Shown: in pieces, positions 1 through 8,926 of the stretch
How positions within the stretch are numbered: position 1 is the stretch's first letter
Layout of the letters: each line of letters begins with the position of its first letter
DNA from: Candidatus Methylomirabilota bacterium
GTDB taxonomy: Bacteria > Methylomirabilota > Methylomirabilia > Methylomirabilales > 2-02-FULL-66-22
Reading direction: 5' to 3'
DNA: 32,607 nt
Assembly (NCBI GenBank): GCA_026387775.1
Contig: JAPLLC010000010.1
Location: 1 to 32,607 of the forward strand
Notes under the pieces: model-generated
The model's database searches: none
Told to the model about the DNA's origin: nothing
Seen by the model: only the letters and a program-made list of their open reading frames with translations
Position numbers and translations under genes: made by a program

Positions 1-1110
1 CTCGATCACATTCTCCAGCTCGCGGCCGTTGCCGGGCCACGTGTGACTGATAAGGATCGCCATGGCCTACGTGGAGATCTCCCGGATGCCGGAGTTGGAC
101 TCCTGGCCGAACTTCTGCACGAAGTGGTTCGCCAGCAGCGGGATGTCCTCTGGCCGGTCCTTGAGGTCCGGCAGCGTGATCGGGACGACGTTCAGACGGT
201 AGTAGAGGTCCTCGCGGAAGACTCCCTCCTCGACCGCCTTCTTCAGGTCCCGGTTGGTGGCGGCGATCACCCGGACGTCGATCTTGATGGTCCGGGAGCC
301 CCCGACGCGCTCGACCTCCCGCTCCTGGAGGGCCCGGAGGATCTTCGCCTGGAGGTCGAGCCGCATGGAGCCCACCTCGTCCAGGAAGAGGGTCCCCCCG
401 GTGGCCAGCTCGAACTTGCCCACCTTGGTGGCGATGGCCCCCGTGAAGGCCCCCCGCTCGTGGCCGAAGAGCTCCGACTCCAAAAGCTCCGCCGGGATGG
501 CGGCGCAGTTGACGGGGACGAAGGCCTTGGTAGAGCGCGGGCTGTTGTAGTGGACGGCCTTGGCCACCAGCTCCTTCCCCGTCCCGCTCTTCCCGTACAC
601 CATCACGGTGCTGCGGCTGCCGGCCACCTGCTCGATCAGGCCGAACACCTCCTGCATGGGCCGGCTCTTTCCGATCAAATTTTCGAAGTGGTACCGGGTG
701 TGGAGTTCCTGGCGGAGCGCACTGACCTCGTGCCGCAGGCGACGCTCGTCCAGGGCCTTCTCGATGGTGAGGAGCATCTCGTCTATCTTGAAGGGCTTGT
801 TGATGTAGTCGTAGGCGCCGTCTTTCACCGCCTGGACGGCCTGATCGATGGAGCCGAAGGCGGTCATGATGATGACCACGATATCCGGGTTCAGCTCCTT
901 GACGGCCCGCAGGGCCTCCATGCCGCCCAGGCCCGGCATGCGGACGTCCGTCACCACCAGATCGACCGGCTCCTTCTCCAGGAAGGCCAGAGCCTCCGTC
1001 CCGTCGCCGCAGACGGAGGCCTGAAAGCCTTTCCGCTCCAAGACCTTTGCCAGCAGCTCCCGCATCTGCTCTTCATCGTCTACGACCAGGATGCGCTCGT
1101 GCGAACTCAT
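1..1110 (-). pseudogene. Sigma-54-dependent NtrC-family response regulator, interrupted by in-frame TAG at 67-69 and running off the window edge
   Basis: ORF 67..1110 starts [20 protein letters not shown] (receiver), then AAA+ with [11 protein letters not shown] and [10 protein letters not shown]. After the TAG the same frame continues AMAILISHTWPGNGRELENVIE, the expected continuation of the AAA+ domain. Confidence 0.8.
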
Positions 1111-2936
1111 GTGGTGCCTCCCCCTGCTGGGAGCCAGATGGTGAAGGTGGTGCCTTGCCCCACCTCGCTTGCGACGTCGATGCTTCCGTGATGGTCCTCG
1201 ACGATTCGCCGGCTGATCGCCAGTCCCAAGCCCGTGCCTTTGCCCACCCCCTTGGTGCTGAAGAAGGGGTCAAAGATCCGGAGCATGTGCTCGGGAGAGA
1301 TGCCCGTGCCCGTATCCGAGATGATCGCCTCGACGCCGGAAGTTGCGGGCCGGCCGACCCGGTGGTGGCGCTCGCCCGCCGGGACCGGACGCGTCCTGAG
1401 CGTGAGCCGGCCGCCCCCGGGCATGGCGTGCCAGGCATTGATGACGATATTGAGCAACGCCTGCTCCAGCTGATTGGCGTCGCCCACGGTGGGCGGGAGG
1501 CCCGCCCGCAGATCGGTCTCCACGCTGATCTGCCCCTTTACGATCTGGTGCTCGGTTAAGCCCAGGACCTCTCGCAGCAGTTCGCTCAGATCCAGGGGCC
1601 GCAGCTCCATCCGGGCGGGCCGGGCGAAATTGAGCAACTGCTGGATGAGCTTCGTGATGCGGTCCGTCTGGGCAATGATGATCTCCAGTTCCTGGGGGCG
1701 AGGCTTTTCGGCCCCCCATTCCATCATCAGGTATTCCGCGGAGCCGGAGATCACGTTCAGCGGCGTGCCGATCTGATGGGCGATGCCCGCGGCGAGCTGA
1801 CCCACCACGGCCAGCTTCTCGGCCTGCTGGACCTCCTGGGACAAGGCCACGCGGTCCGTCATGTCCTCGATGGCGAGCACCGCTCCCACGACCTCGTCCG
1901 TCGCCCCGCGAAGGGCGCTCCCGCGAATGTTCAGGACAACACGGCCGCGACGGAGGGTCTCGTGCTCGAAGTAGCGCAGCTCGAACTCGCGCGCCTGGTT
2001 CGTGAGCAGGCGGCCCACCTCGGCGCGCAAACCTTCCGACTCCAGTGCGGGGAACGCGTCGAAGAGCTTTCGCCCCAGGACCTCGCTTTCCTGGATCCCG
2101 TAGCGATCCGCCATGGCACGGTTCCAGGTTCGAATGCATTCCTCTGGGTCCACCCCGATGATGCCGTTGGTGATGCTCTGGATCACGTTTCGTGCGTGCT
2201 CGCTCTCCTCGAGGAGCCGCCGACGCGCCTCGTCCAGGTTTCGAGCCAAGGCGTTGAACTCCCGGGACAGCTGGCCGACCTCGTCCCGCCCCGAGATGAC
2301 GACGTCCTCCGACGGGGTCCCGCTGGCCAGGGCCTGGATGCGCGTCATCAACTGGGCCAGGGGCGCGCTCACCGTGCGTTGAATCACCAGGGAGATGAGG
2401 ATGGTGAGGATGAACGTGATGGCGGCCAGCGTGCCGAGGAGGGCGTTTCGCTCACGGGCGAGGGACTCCTGCATGTCCCGCAAGCTCATCGTCACCTTGA
2501 GGGCGCCCAGCAGTTCACCGTCTGCCGTGAGGGCGATGAGGTGACTCCAGACCGGCATCTCACCCAGCACTTCCGGCTTTCCCGACTGTTGGGGGAGCCC
2601 GAGAAGAGGCTGAAGGTCCTCGGGGCGAAGGGCCCGATCGATCGCAAACAGGCCCCAGGTGTAGAACGAGTGGCCGGTGGGATCGTACACGATCACGCCG
2701 AAGCGTCCCCGCTCCAGCGTGGATCGCTTCAGGATCTCGGAGAGATCTGTCGGGGTCCGGCGCTTGAGCGACTCAACCATGGGAATGGCGAGCGTGTTGG
2801 CGATCCGTTCCACCTCCGCCGCAGCCTGCCGCTCGTGCGTCTCACGCTCCCGGCGCAATGTGATCGTCGCCAGGAGGATCAAGACGAGGAGCAGCGGGAG
2901 GAGGACCCAGAGCGTGAGCTTGGAGCCGAGGGTCAT
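1107..2936 (-). CDS. NtrB-like sensor histidine kinase (TM, HAMP, PAS, HisKA, HATPase)
   Basis: Likely ATG at 2936 ([22 protein letters not shown]). H-box [19 protein letters not shown], ATPase [45 protein letters not shown] overlaps at both ends. Confidence 0.92.
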   Translation of the reverse strand: MTLGSKLTLWVLLPLLLVLILLATITLRRERETHERQAAAEVERIANTLAIPMVESLKRRTPTDLSEILKRSTLERGRFGVIVYDPTGHSFYTWGLFAIDRALRPEDLQPLLGLPQQSGKPEVLGEMPVWSHLIALTADGELLGALKVTMSLRDMQESLARERNALLGTLAAITFILTILISLVIQRTVSAPLAQLMTRIQALASGTPSEDVVISGRDEVGQLSREFNALARNLDEARRRLLEESEHARNVIQSITNGIIGVDPEECIRTWNRAMADRYGIQESEVLGRKLFDAFPALESEGLRAEVGRLLTNQAREFELRYFEHETLRRGRVVLNIRGSALRGATDEVVGAVLAIEDMTDRVALSQEVQQAEKLAVVGQLAAGIAHQIGTPLNVISGSAEYLMMEWGAEKPRPQELEIIIAQTDRITKLIQQLLNFARPARMELRPLDLSELLREVLGLTEHQIVKGQISVETDLRAGLPPTVGDANQLEQALLNIVINAWHAMPGGGRLTLRTRPVPAGERHHRVGRPATSGVEAIISDTGTGISPEHMLRIFDPFFSTKGVGKGTGLGLAISRRIVEDHHGSIDVASEVGQGTTFTIWLPAGGGTT

Positions 2937-3718
2937 CCGCGCTCCTCCCGGCAGGGCAGCCTGAAGGCGCGGCAGGTGTTTGCGGCGGTCGTCCGCCCGA
3001 TTTGTCCGGAGTCGGCGCCCCACAACTCCGCTAGTCGGTCCGCGATCAGGGGCAGGTAGGCCGGCTCGTTTCGCCGACCTCGATGGGGTGTGGGGGGAAG
3101 GTAGGGGGCGTCGGTTTCCAGCAGGACCCGATCGCGCGGGGCGTCACGAAAGATCTCCCGCAACCCGTTGGCATTCGGATAGGTGATCGGCCCTCCCGCG
3201 GCGGTGTAATATCCCCGAGCCCACGCCTCGGTCGCCATGGCGCGGTCTCCGCTGAAACAGTGGAGCACGACGGCGGGAATCTCCTCCGCGCCTTCAGCCA
3301 GGATCCGCATGGTCTCCGCGTGGGCCTCCCGATCGTGAATGGCCACCGGCAGCCGCAGCGCCCTCGCCAGTTCCAGGTGAGCGCGGAACGCCGCCTCCTG
3401 CGCCTCCCTGGGGGAGCGGGTGCGGTAGAAATCGAGGCCGGTCTCGCCGATGCCAACGACCTTGGGATGCGACGCCAGCTCCGCGAGTTCGGTGAGCGCC
3501 GCCGCGGTCGCATCCACGGCGTGATGGGGGTGGATGGCGACCAAGGCGAACACGCCATCCTCCCGATCCGCCAGGAGGACGGCCTCGCGGCTGGAAGGGA
3601 GATCGTATCCGACGAGGACCAGATTTGTCACGCCTGCGGCACGGGCACGCGAGAGAGCCTGAGGCCTGTCGGGATCGAACTCCGGCATGAAGAGATGGCA
3701 ATGCGAGTCAATGAGCAC
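2933..3718 (-). CDS. TatD family metal-dependent hydrolase
   Basis: MLIDSHCHLFMPEFDPDR..., GIGETGLDFYR, VLLETDAPYLPPTPHRGRRNEPAYL. Confidence 0.93.
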   Translation of the reverse strand: MLIDSHCHLFMPEFDPDRPQALSRARAAGVTNLVLVGYDLPSSREAVLLADREDGVFALVAIHPHHAVDATAAALTELAELASHPKVVGIGETGLDFYRTRSPREAQEAAFRAHLELARALRLPVAIHDREAHAETMRILAEGAEEIPAVVLHCFSGDRAMATEAWARGYYTAAGGPITYPNANGLREIFRDAPRDRVLLETDAPYLPPTPHRGRRNEPAYLPLIADRLAELWGADSGQIGRTTAANTCRAFRLPCREERG

Positions 3719-3739
3719 CGTGTGGCACCTTTTCTTCCC

Positions 3740-3768
3740 ATTCTAGCCGACCTGTCCCATTCTGGCAA
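3740..3768 (-). promoter_or_regulatory. Sigma70-like promoter for tatD/kinase/regulator operon (TTGCCA-17-TAGAAT on minus strand)
   Basis: Plus-strand TGGCAA 3763-3768 and ATTCTA 3740-3745, 17-bp spacer, just upstream of the start at 3718. Confidence 0.6.
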
Positions 3769-3885
3769 ACCCCGTTACACAGGCGGCCCAGTGCCGACTC
3801 GCCTCTTGCTTCACAAGAGAAAGTCTGGCAAGCTTCTCCCCGGAGACGACAAGGGTGGACGCGAGATCTCCTGAAGGAGTTCACG

Positions 3886-5037
3886 ATGCCTAGCACGAAA
3901 AGGAAGAAGTGGGGCTGGATCATCCTCGCCATGCTCCTGGTCCTGGTGGCGGGCGGGGCGGTCGGGTACCGGATCGCGGTGGGGATCCTGAAGGGCAAGG
4001 TCGTGGAGGCGCTCGGGCCCGGCAGCGAGATCCAAGACATCCAGGTGGGATGGTCCGGCGTCGCGGTGCGCGGCCTCCGCATCAAAGGCCCCCAGGGATG
4101 GCCCGCGCAGGACGCGCTGCGCGCGGAGCGGGTGACCATCGTCCCTAGCCTGCTCGACCTGCTTTCCGGGGAAATCCGGGTCCGATCCGTCACGATCGAG
4201 AAGCCGTATCTGTCGGCGCTGCGGGCCAAGGACGGAAAGCTCCGGGTCGTTCCCACGCTCCTGGAGCGGCCGCTGGCCAAGGGCGGCGGGGCCGCTCCCC
4301 CAGCCGCCGCGCCTCCCGCGCACATCGCGACGATCACATTGCGTGACGGTGTGGTGGAGTTCTTCGATGCGACGGTCGCGCAGCCGCCACTCAAAGTCAG
4401 GCTGGAGCAACTCCAGGCTTCGCTGCGGAACGTGGTCGTGCCTGCCTTGACCGGCAAGAGCGATTTTGACCTGACCGGAGTCCTGAAGGGGGTCCGCCAG
4501 GATGGCCGTATCAAGATCGGGGGGTGGGCCGAAGCTGCGACCAGGGACTCCACGGTCAAGACGGAGCTGCGCGGCGTGGATCTCGTGGCCCTGCAGCCCT
4601 ACCTGAGCAAGGCCGCTGAGGTGCGGGTGCAAGAGGGCACCCTCGATCTGGATATCCAATCCGACGTGCGCAAGAACCGCCTGCGGGCGCCGGGCAGGAT
4701 TACGATCGCGGGGCTGGAGCTCGCCCCGTCCCAGGGTATGATGGGTACGTTCATGGGGGTGCCCCGCGGTGCGGTGCTGGCGTTCCTGAAGGACAAGGGC
4801 AACCAGATCGCGATGGACTTCATCATCGAGGGGGATATCAACAATCCGCAGTTTTCGCTCAACGAGGCCTTCTCCACGCGCATGGCGGCCTCGATGGCGA
4901 AGACGCTGGGGGTGAGCATCCAGGGGGTTGCCGAAGGGGTTGGTATGCTGGGGCGCAAGGGAGCCGAAGCGATGGGCGGGACCGCCAAGGGGATCGGAAA
5001 CGCGATCGGCGGGCTGTTCGGCGTCCAGAAGAAGTAG
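3886..5037 (+). CDS. AsmA/DUF748-like membrane-anchored protein
   Basis: N-terminal TM WGWIILAMLLVLVAGGAVGYRIAVG; repeated AsmA-like strands (RAERVTIVPSLLDLLSGEIRVRSVTIEKPYLSAL). RBS aaggag upstream. Confidence 0.7.
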   Translation: MPSTKRKKWGWIILAMLLVLVAGGAVGYRIAVGILKGKVVEALGPGSEIQDIQVGWSGVAVRGLRIKGPQGWPAQDALRAERVTIVPSLLDLLSGEIRVRSVTIEKPYLSALRAKDGKLRVVPTLLERPLAKGGGAAPPAAAPPAHIATITLRDGVVEFFDATVAQPPLKVRLEQLQASLRNVVVPALTGKSDFDLTGVLKGVRQDGRIKIGGWAEAATRDSTVKTELRGVDLVALQPYLSKAAEVRVQEGTLDLDIQSDVRKNRLRAPGRITIAGLELAPSQGMMGTFMGVPRGAVLAFLKDKGNQIAMDFIIEGDINNPQFSLNEAFSTRMAASMAKTLGVSIQGVAEGVGMLGRKGAEAMGGTAKGIGNAIGGLFGVQKK

Positions 5038-5045
5038 GCTGCCCC

Positions 5046-5774
5046 CTACTTCTTGCCGGCGGCCTTGGCGACCGCCTCGAGCAAATTGGCGGCGTGCGGG
5101 TTCGTCACCTGGCGCTGGATCAGGATCCCCGTCGGGGTCACGTCCTTCCCGTAGTACGCCTGGTTCAGCGCGTCCCGGACCGCCACGACCGCTCCGCTGA
5201 GCGATGCGCCCGCATACAGCCCGCTGGCGCGCGAGTAACTGATGATGTCGCCGCTCAGATTGGCGGTCGCCGCCTCGGCCCCCACCCCGATCGGGCCGAG
5301 GGCCACGCCCACGTCGGCGCCGAGCTTGCTGCTGGTGGACAGGAGCGCCGCGAGACCCCGGTCGCTCAGCGCCACGAGGACCACCTCGGTGGCCTCGCCG
5401 CCCGCCTGAATGCCGATGCTCCCCTGTCCGATCGTGTAGAACGCCGGCCCGCTCCAGGTGTTGGCCTTCTGATCGTACGCCAGCAGGACGCCGCTTCCAC
5501 CCGAGGCCCCGAGGATGAAGGCGAGGCGGAGGACCTGTGGGTAGATCAGCACAGCCTTGGCGTCTTTGAGGAGGGGGCGAAGACTGGGCCCCACATCCGA
5601 ATCGGCGAGGAACGCCTCGAATGTCATGTGGGCCTTGTCGACCAACTGCTGGGCGTCCATGGCGTCGTCCGCAAACGCCGGGGTCGGGCACCACGGGGGC
5701 GCGAGTGCCAGGAGGCCGACGAGGAAACCCACCTCGATCACCGCCAAAATGCACGTCCATCGCCGTTTGTTCAT
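5046..5774 (-). CDS. SYLF (YSC84-type) domain protein, secreted
   Basis: ATG at 5774 with GGAGAG RBS, signal peptide, then LLKDAKAVLIYPQVLRLAFILGASGGSGVLLAYD and YTIGQGSIGIQAGGEATEVVLV. Confidence 0.85.
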   Translation of the reverse strand: MNKRRWTCILAVIEVGFLVGLLALAPPWCPTPAFADDAMDAQQLVDKAHMTFEAFLADSDVGPSLRPLLKDAKAVLIYPQVLRLAFILGASGGSGVLLAYDQKANTWSGPAFYTIGQGSIGIQAGGEATEVVLVALSDRGLAALLSTSSKLGADVGVALGPIGVGAEAATANLSGDIISYSRASGLYAGASLSGAVVAVRDALNQAYYGKDVTPTGILIQRQVTNPHAANLLEAVAKAAGKK

Positions 5775-5838
5775 CCCATCTCTCCTCGTGTGAAGGGCCG
5801 GTCCGGCCGGCGAGCTTCTCGTCTCCGTCTCGTACACG

Positions 5839-5867
5839 AGTATAAGCGCAAGAAGGCGACCTGTCCA
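5839..5867 (-). promoter_or_regulatory. Sigma70-like promoter for the SYLF gene (TGGACA-17-TATACT)
   Basis: Plus-strand TGTCCA 5862-5867 and AGTATA 5839-5844 with 17-bp spacer. Confidence 0.6.
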
Positions 5868-6017
5868 TAGGTCCCCCCCCCGGACCCCCGGTGCGGTCTG
5901 CGGGGATGAGCAATCCTCCCGCCGTCGCGATCACGTTTTGCTTCTCGGGGGGGGCTGTGATAACCTCCACTTCGCGATGACGTGCTGGTGAACCCTTTCA
6001 CGCGGAGGCCTTTGGGA

Positions 6018-7418
6018 ATGAACAGAACAGAACTGCACGATGTGATCACCGACCTGCGAAGCCTTGGGCTCTCGACCGGTCCGGATCCCCGCCTGCCGAA
6101 AGGCGCGCGGCCGTCCGCCGATATGCTGGATCGTTGGGCCCGCGCGGCCGCCCTGGCCGAGCCGGATGCGCGCCAGGCGGCGATCTGGGCCATCCGCGCG
6201 GCCGCCCATGCCACGGGTCTGGTGCCGGCCTCCATCCAGGGGCTGTACGTCGCCCGGGGGCAGGGGAAGTGGCCCGGCCGCACCGTGCCCGCCATGAATC
6301 TGCGCGGCTGGACCTACCAGACCAGCCGCGCGGCTTTCCGCGCGGCGCGGAAGATGGGGGCCGGCCTCCTCATCTTCGAGCAGGCGCTGGCGGAAGCGGT
6401 CTATGCAGCCCAGCCTCCCGTCGAGTTCACGGCGGGTGTGTTGGCCGCGGGGATGCGGGAGGGGCACACGGGCCCGATCTTTCTCCAGGCGGATCACGAT
6501 CAAATCAACGCGAAGAATTACGCCGCGGATCCGGGCAAGGAGTTCCAGCGGCTGAGCGACGTGATCCGTGAGCAAGTTGCGGCTAGCTTCTTCAACATCG
6601 ACATCGACGCCTCGACGGTGGTGGATCTCGCACCGCCGACCCTGGTCGAGCAGCAGCGGCTGAACGCCGAACTCACGGCGAAGTTCACCCGGCTGGTTCG
6701 GTCCCTGCAACCGGCGGACGTCACCATCTCGGTCGGGGCCGAGATCGGCGAGGTGGGGGCGCACAACACCACGCCGGACGAACTCCGTGCCTTTATGGCC
6801 ACGTATCCCAAGGCACTGGCCGACGCTGGTGGCGGGGCAGGGATCACCAAGGTCAGCGTGAATTCGGGGACCTACCATGGCGGGAAGGTCCTGCCGGACG
6901 GGAGCCTCGCCAAGGTGCCGGTGGCCTTCGACACGCTCCGCGACATCTCGCGGGTCGCCCGCGAGGAGTTCGGCCTGGCCGGTGCGGTGCAGCACGGCGC
7001 CTCCACGCTTCCCATGGATTTCTTCGGCAAGTTCCCCGAGAGCGGGACGGTGGAGATTCACTTGGCCTTGGGCTTCAACAATCTGATCTTTGATCATCCG
7101 CGCTTGCCGCAGGCGATCAAGGACGAGATCCGGACCTACTGCTTCACCCATCATGCCAATGAGCGGAAGCCCGATCAGACCGAGGCCCAGTTCATCTACA
7201 CCACGCGGAAGAAGGCGTGGGCCGGCATGAAGGAGCGATTCTGGAACCTGCCCGCCGACATCCAGGAGGCCCTCATGGTCTCGCTGGAGGAGATGTTTCG
7301 CGACATGTTCGTGCGCATGAACGTGGGCCAGACTGCCGAACTGGTCGCCCAGCACGCCCATGCGCCGGTGGTGCCGGTGCCGGTCCCTCCGGCCCTGGCG
7401 AAGGCGCTCGCCGCGTGA
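6018..7418 (+). CDS. Class II (fructose/tagatose-bisphosphate-like) aldolase family protein
   Basis: GLYVARGQGKWPGRTVPAMNLRGWTYQTSRAAFRAARKMGAGLLIFEQ, GPIFLQADHDQIN, AVQHGASTLP, TVEIHLALGFNNLIFDHP; clustered with PfkB kinase and sugar ABC genes. Confidence 0.65.
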   Translation: MNRTELHDVITDLRSLGLSTGPDPRLPKGARPSADMLDRWARAAALAEPDARQAAIWAIRAAAHATGLVPASIQGLYVARGQGKWPGRTVPAMNLRGWTYQTSRAAFRAARKMGAGLLIFEQALAEAVYAAQPPVEFTAGVLAAGMREGHTGPIFLQADHDQINAKNYAADPGKEFQRLSDVIREQVAASFFNIDIDASTVVDLAPPTLVEQQRLNAELTAKFTRLVRSLQPADVTISVGAEIGEVGAHNTTPDELRAFMATYPKALADAGGGAGITKVSVNSGTYHGGKVLPDGSLAKVPVAFDTLRDISRVAREEFGLAGAVQHGASTLPMDFFGKFPESGTVEIHLALGFNNLIFDHPRLPQAIKDEIRTYCFTHHANERKPDQTEAQFIYTTRKKAWAGMKERFWNLPADIQEALMVSLEEMFRDMFVRMNVGQTAELVAQHAHAPVVPVPVPPALAKALAA

Positions 7419-7460
7419 CGGAGTATTGTCCGGTTGTGCGGAAGAGACGCGGTGTCCTAT

Positions 7461-7490
7461 TTGACAAGAATGTCGGGCGGCACGGATAAT
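7461..7490 (+). promoter_or_regulatory. Sigma70-like promoter TTGACA-18-GATAAT upstream of sugar ABC operon
   Basis: TTGACA 7461-7466, spacer 7467-7484, GATAAT 7485-7490. Confidence 0.7.
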
Positions 7491-7494
7491 CCGG

Positions 7495-7507
7495 AAGTTC
7501 GGAACTT
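7495..7507. promoter_or_regulatory. Palindrome AAGTTC-G-GAACTT at the expected transcription start; candidate operator
   Basis: Perfect 6-bp arms with 1-nt centre immediately downstream of the -10 box. Confidence 0.5.
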
Positions 7508-7512
7508 TTGGC

Positions 7513-7528
7513 GGACCCTTCGGGGTCC
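7513..7528 (+). other. 5' UTR hairpin GGACCC-UUCG-GGGUCC with a C(UUCG)G tetraloop
   Basis: Perfect 6-bp stem, canonical UUCG loop closed by C-G, 37 nt before the start codon. Confidence 0.75.
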
Positions 7529-7564
7529 TCAACGTCGAGGTCTGGAGGGGAAAGGAGTCGGTCC

Positions 7565-8845
7565 ATGTCACGTCTGATTCGGATGTTTGCGGTGATGATC
7601 CTGGCGGTGGCCGTGGTGGTCGCGATGGCTCCGACCGGGGCGTCGGCGGCCAAGGCCGAGGTCAAGTGGTCGCAGTGGAAGACGACGGAGGTGGGCGAGA
7701 AGCTCATGAACGAGCTGAAGGCCGCCTTCGAGAAGGAGAACCCGGACATCACGCTGACCCTGGCGGACTCGCCGTTCACCGGTTTTCACGACAAGGCCGT
7801 CACATTGTTCCAGGCCCAGAAGTCGGCGGATGTCCTGCTGGTCCAGGTGGATTGGGTGGCGGAGTTCGCCGACCTGGGGATACTGGAGCCCCTGGACTCC
7901 TGGCTCGCCAAGGAGCCCAAGGAGTACATGGACAACATCCCCACCACCTTCCAGCAGAAGTGGCAGGGGAAACAGTACTACCTCCCGCTCCACTCCGGCT
8001 GCGTGGCGCTCTACTGGAACACCGAGATCTTCAAGAACGCCGGGATCGCCGGGCCGCCCAAGACCTGGGAGGAGTACGTGGCGATCGCGAAGAAGGTGAC
8101 CAATCCGGAGAAGAAGATCTTCGCCACCACGGCCACCTTGCAGGTCGAGCCGCCGACCAACATGACCTACGACATCTACCCGCTGATCTTCCAGGCGGGC
8201 GGCAGCCTGATCGATGAGAAGACCAACAAGGCGGTCTTCAACAGCCCGGCCGGCGTGAAGGCGATCCAGTGGTACGTGGACCTGATCAACAAGGACAAGG
8301 TGGCGGTGCCCGGCGTCCTCAGCAACGGGGAGAAGGAGAAGCGGGCGAATTTCGGGGCGGGCAACGTTGCCATGATGTTCGAGGGCCCATGGGGGATCGC
8401 CATCCAGAAGCAGTTGAACCCGAACCTGAAGTACGACATCGCCACGCTGCCCAAGGGCATGACGACCGGGACCGTGGTGCGCGGCTCGCTCAACACGGTG
8501 ACCACCCAGGCCCAGAACAAGGAGGCCGCCTGGAAGTTCGTCCGCTGGATGTCCGGCCCGGTGGGGAACGAGATGTGGTCCAAGGGGAGCGGCGACTTCC
8601 CGGGGCGCAAAGACGTGGCGGAGAAGCCGTTCTACAAGGAGAACAAGCTGGTCCAGGCCTTTGTGCAGCAGATGCTCCTGCCGAACGCGCGATCTCCGTT
8701 CCTGGGGATGCCGAATGCGGTGCAGATGAACAAGATCATCACCACCGAGATCCAGAACGTCGTGCAGGGGAAGAAGAACGCCAAGCAGGCCCTGGACGAA
8801 GCGGCGGCGGAGTGGAACAAGATCCTGGCGAAGTACCAGAAGTAA
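7565..8845 (+). CDS. ABC transporter extracellular sugar-binding protein (family 1)
   Basis: Signal peptide MSRLIRMFAVMILAVAVVVAMAPTGASA; EVKWSQWKTTEVGEKLMNELKAAFEKENPDITL; FGAGNVAMMFEGPWGI. Confidence 0.93.
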   Translation: MSRLIRMFAVMILAVAVVVAMAPTGASAAKAEVKWSQWKTTEVGEKLMNELKAAFEKENPDITLTLADSPFTGFHDKAVTLFQAQKSADVLLVQVDWVAEFADLGILEPLDSWLAKEPKEYMDNIPTTFQQKWQGKQYYLPLHSGCVALYWNTEIFKNAGIAGPPKTWEEYVAIAKKVTNPEKKIFATTATLQVEPPTNMTYDIYPLIFQAGGSLIDEKTNKAVFNSPAGVKAIQWYVDLINKDKVAVPGVLSNGEKEKRANFGAGNVAMMFEGPWGIAIQKQLNPNLKYDIATLPKGMTTGTVVRGSLNTVTTQAQNKEAAWKFVRWMSGPVGNEMWSKGSGDFPGRKDVAEKPFYKENKLVQAFVQQMLLPNARSPFLGMPNAVQMNKIITTEIQNVVQGKKNAKQALDEAAAEWNKILAKYQK

Positions 8846-8869
8846 CCTGATCTGGACGAAGGACTGTCG

Positions 8870-8916
8870 TGAACCGGCCCGGCTCCGTCCGCCTCTGGCG
8901 GAGCCGGGGCGGTTCA
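8870..8916 (+). other. Large intercistronic hairpin between binding-protein and permease genes
   Basis: Arms TGAACCGGCCCGGCTCCG (8870-8887) and CGGAGCCGGGGCGGTTCA (8899-8916), 17/18 pairs, 11-nt loop. Confidence 0.85.
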
Positions 8917-8926
8917 GGGTCTGACG

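Noticed and set aside
1776-3059. 427-aa plus-strand ORF
   Set aside because: Shadow of the histidine kinase, which has clear family motifs on the other strand.
3811-5970. 719-aa minus-strand ORF
   Set aside because: Antisense to the AsmA-like gene and overlapping the SYLF gene; low-complexity Arg/Gly/Pro translation typical of GC-rich shadow frames.
5931-7571. 546-aa minus-strand ORF
   Set aside because: Antisense shadow of the aldolase-like gene.
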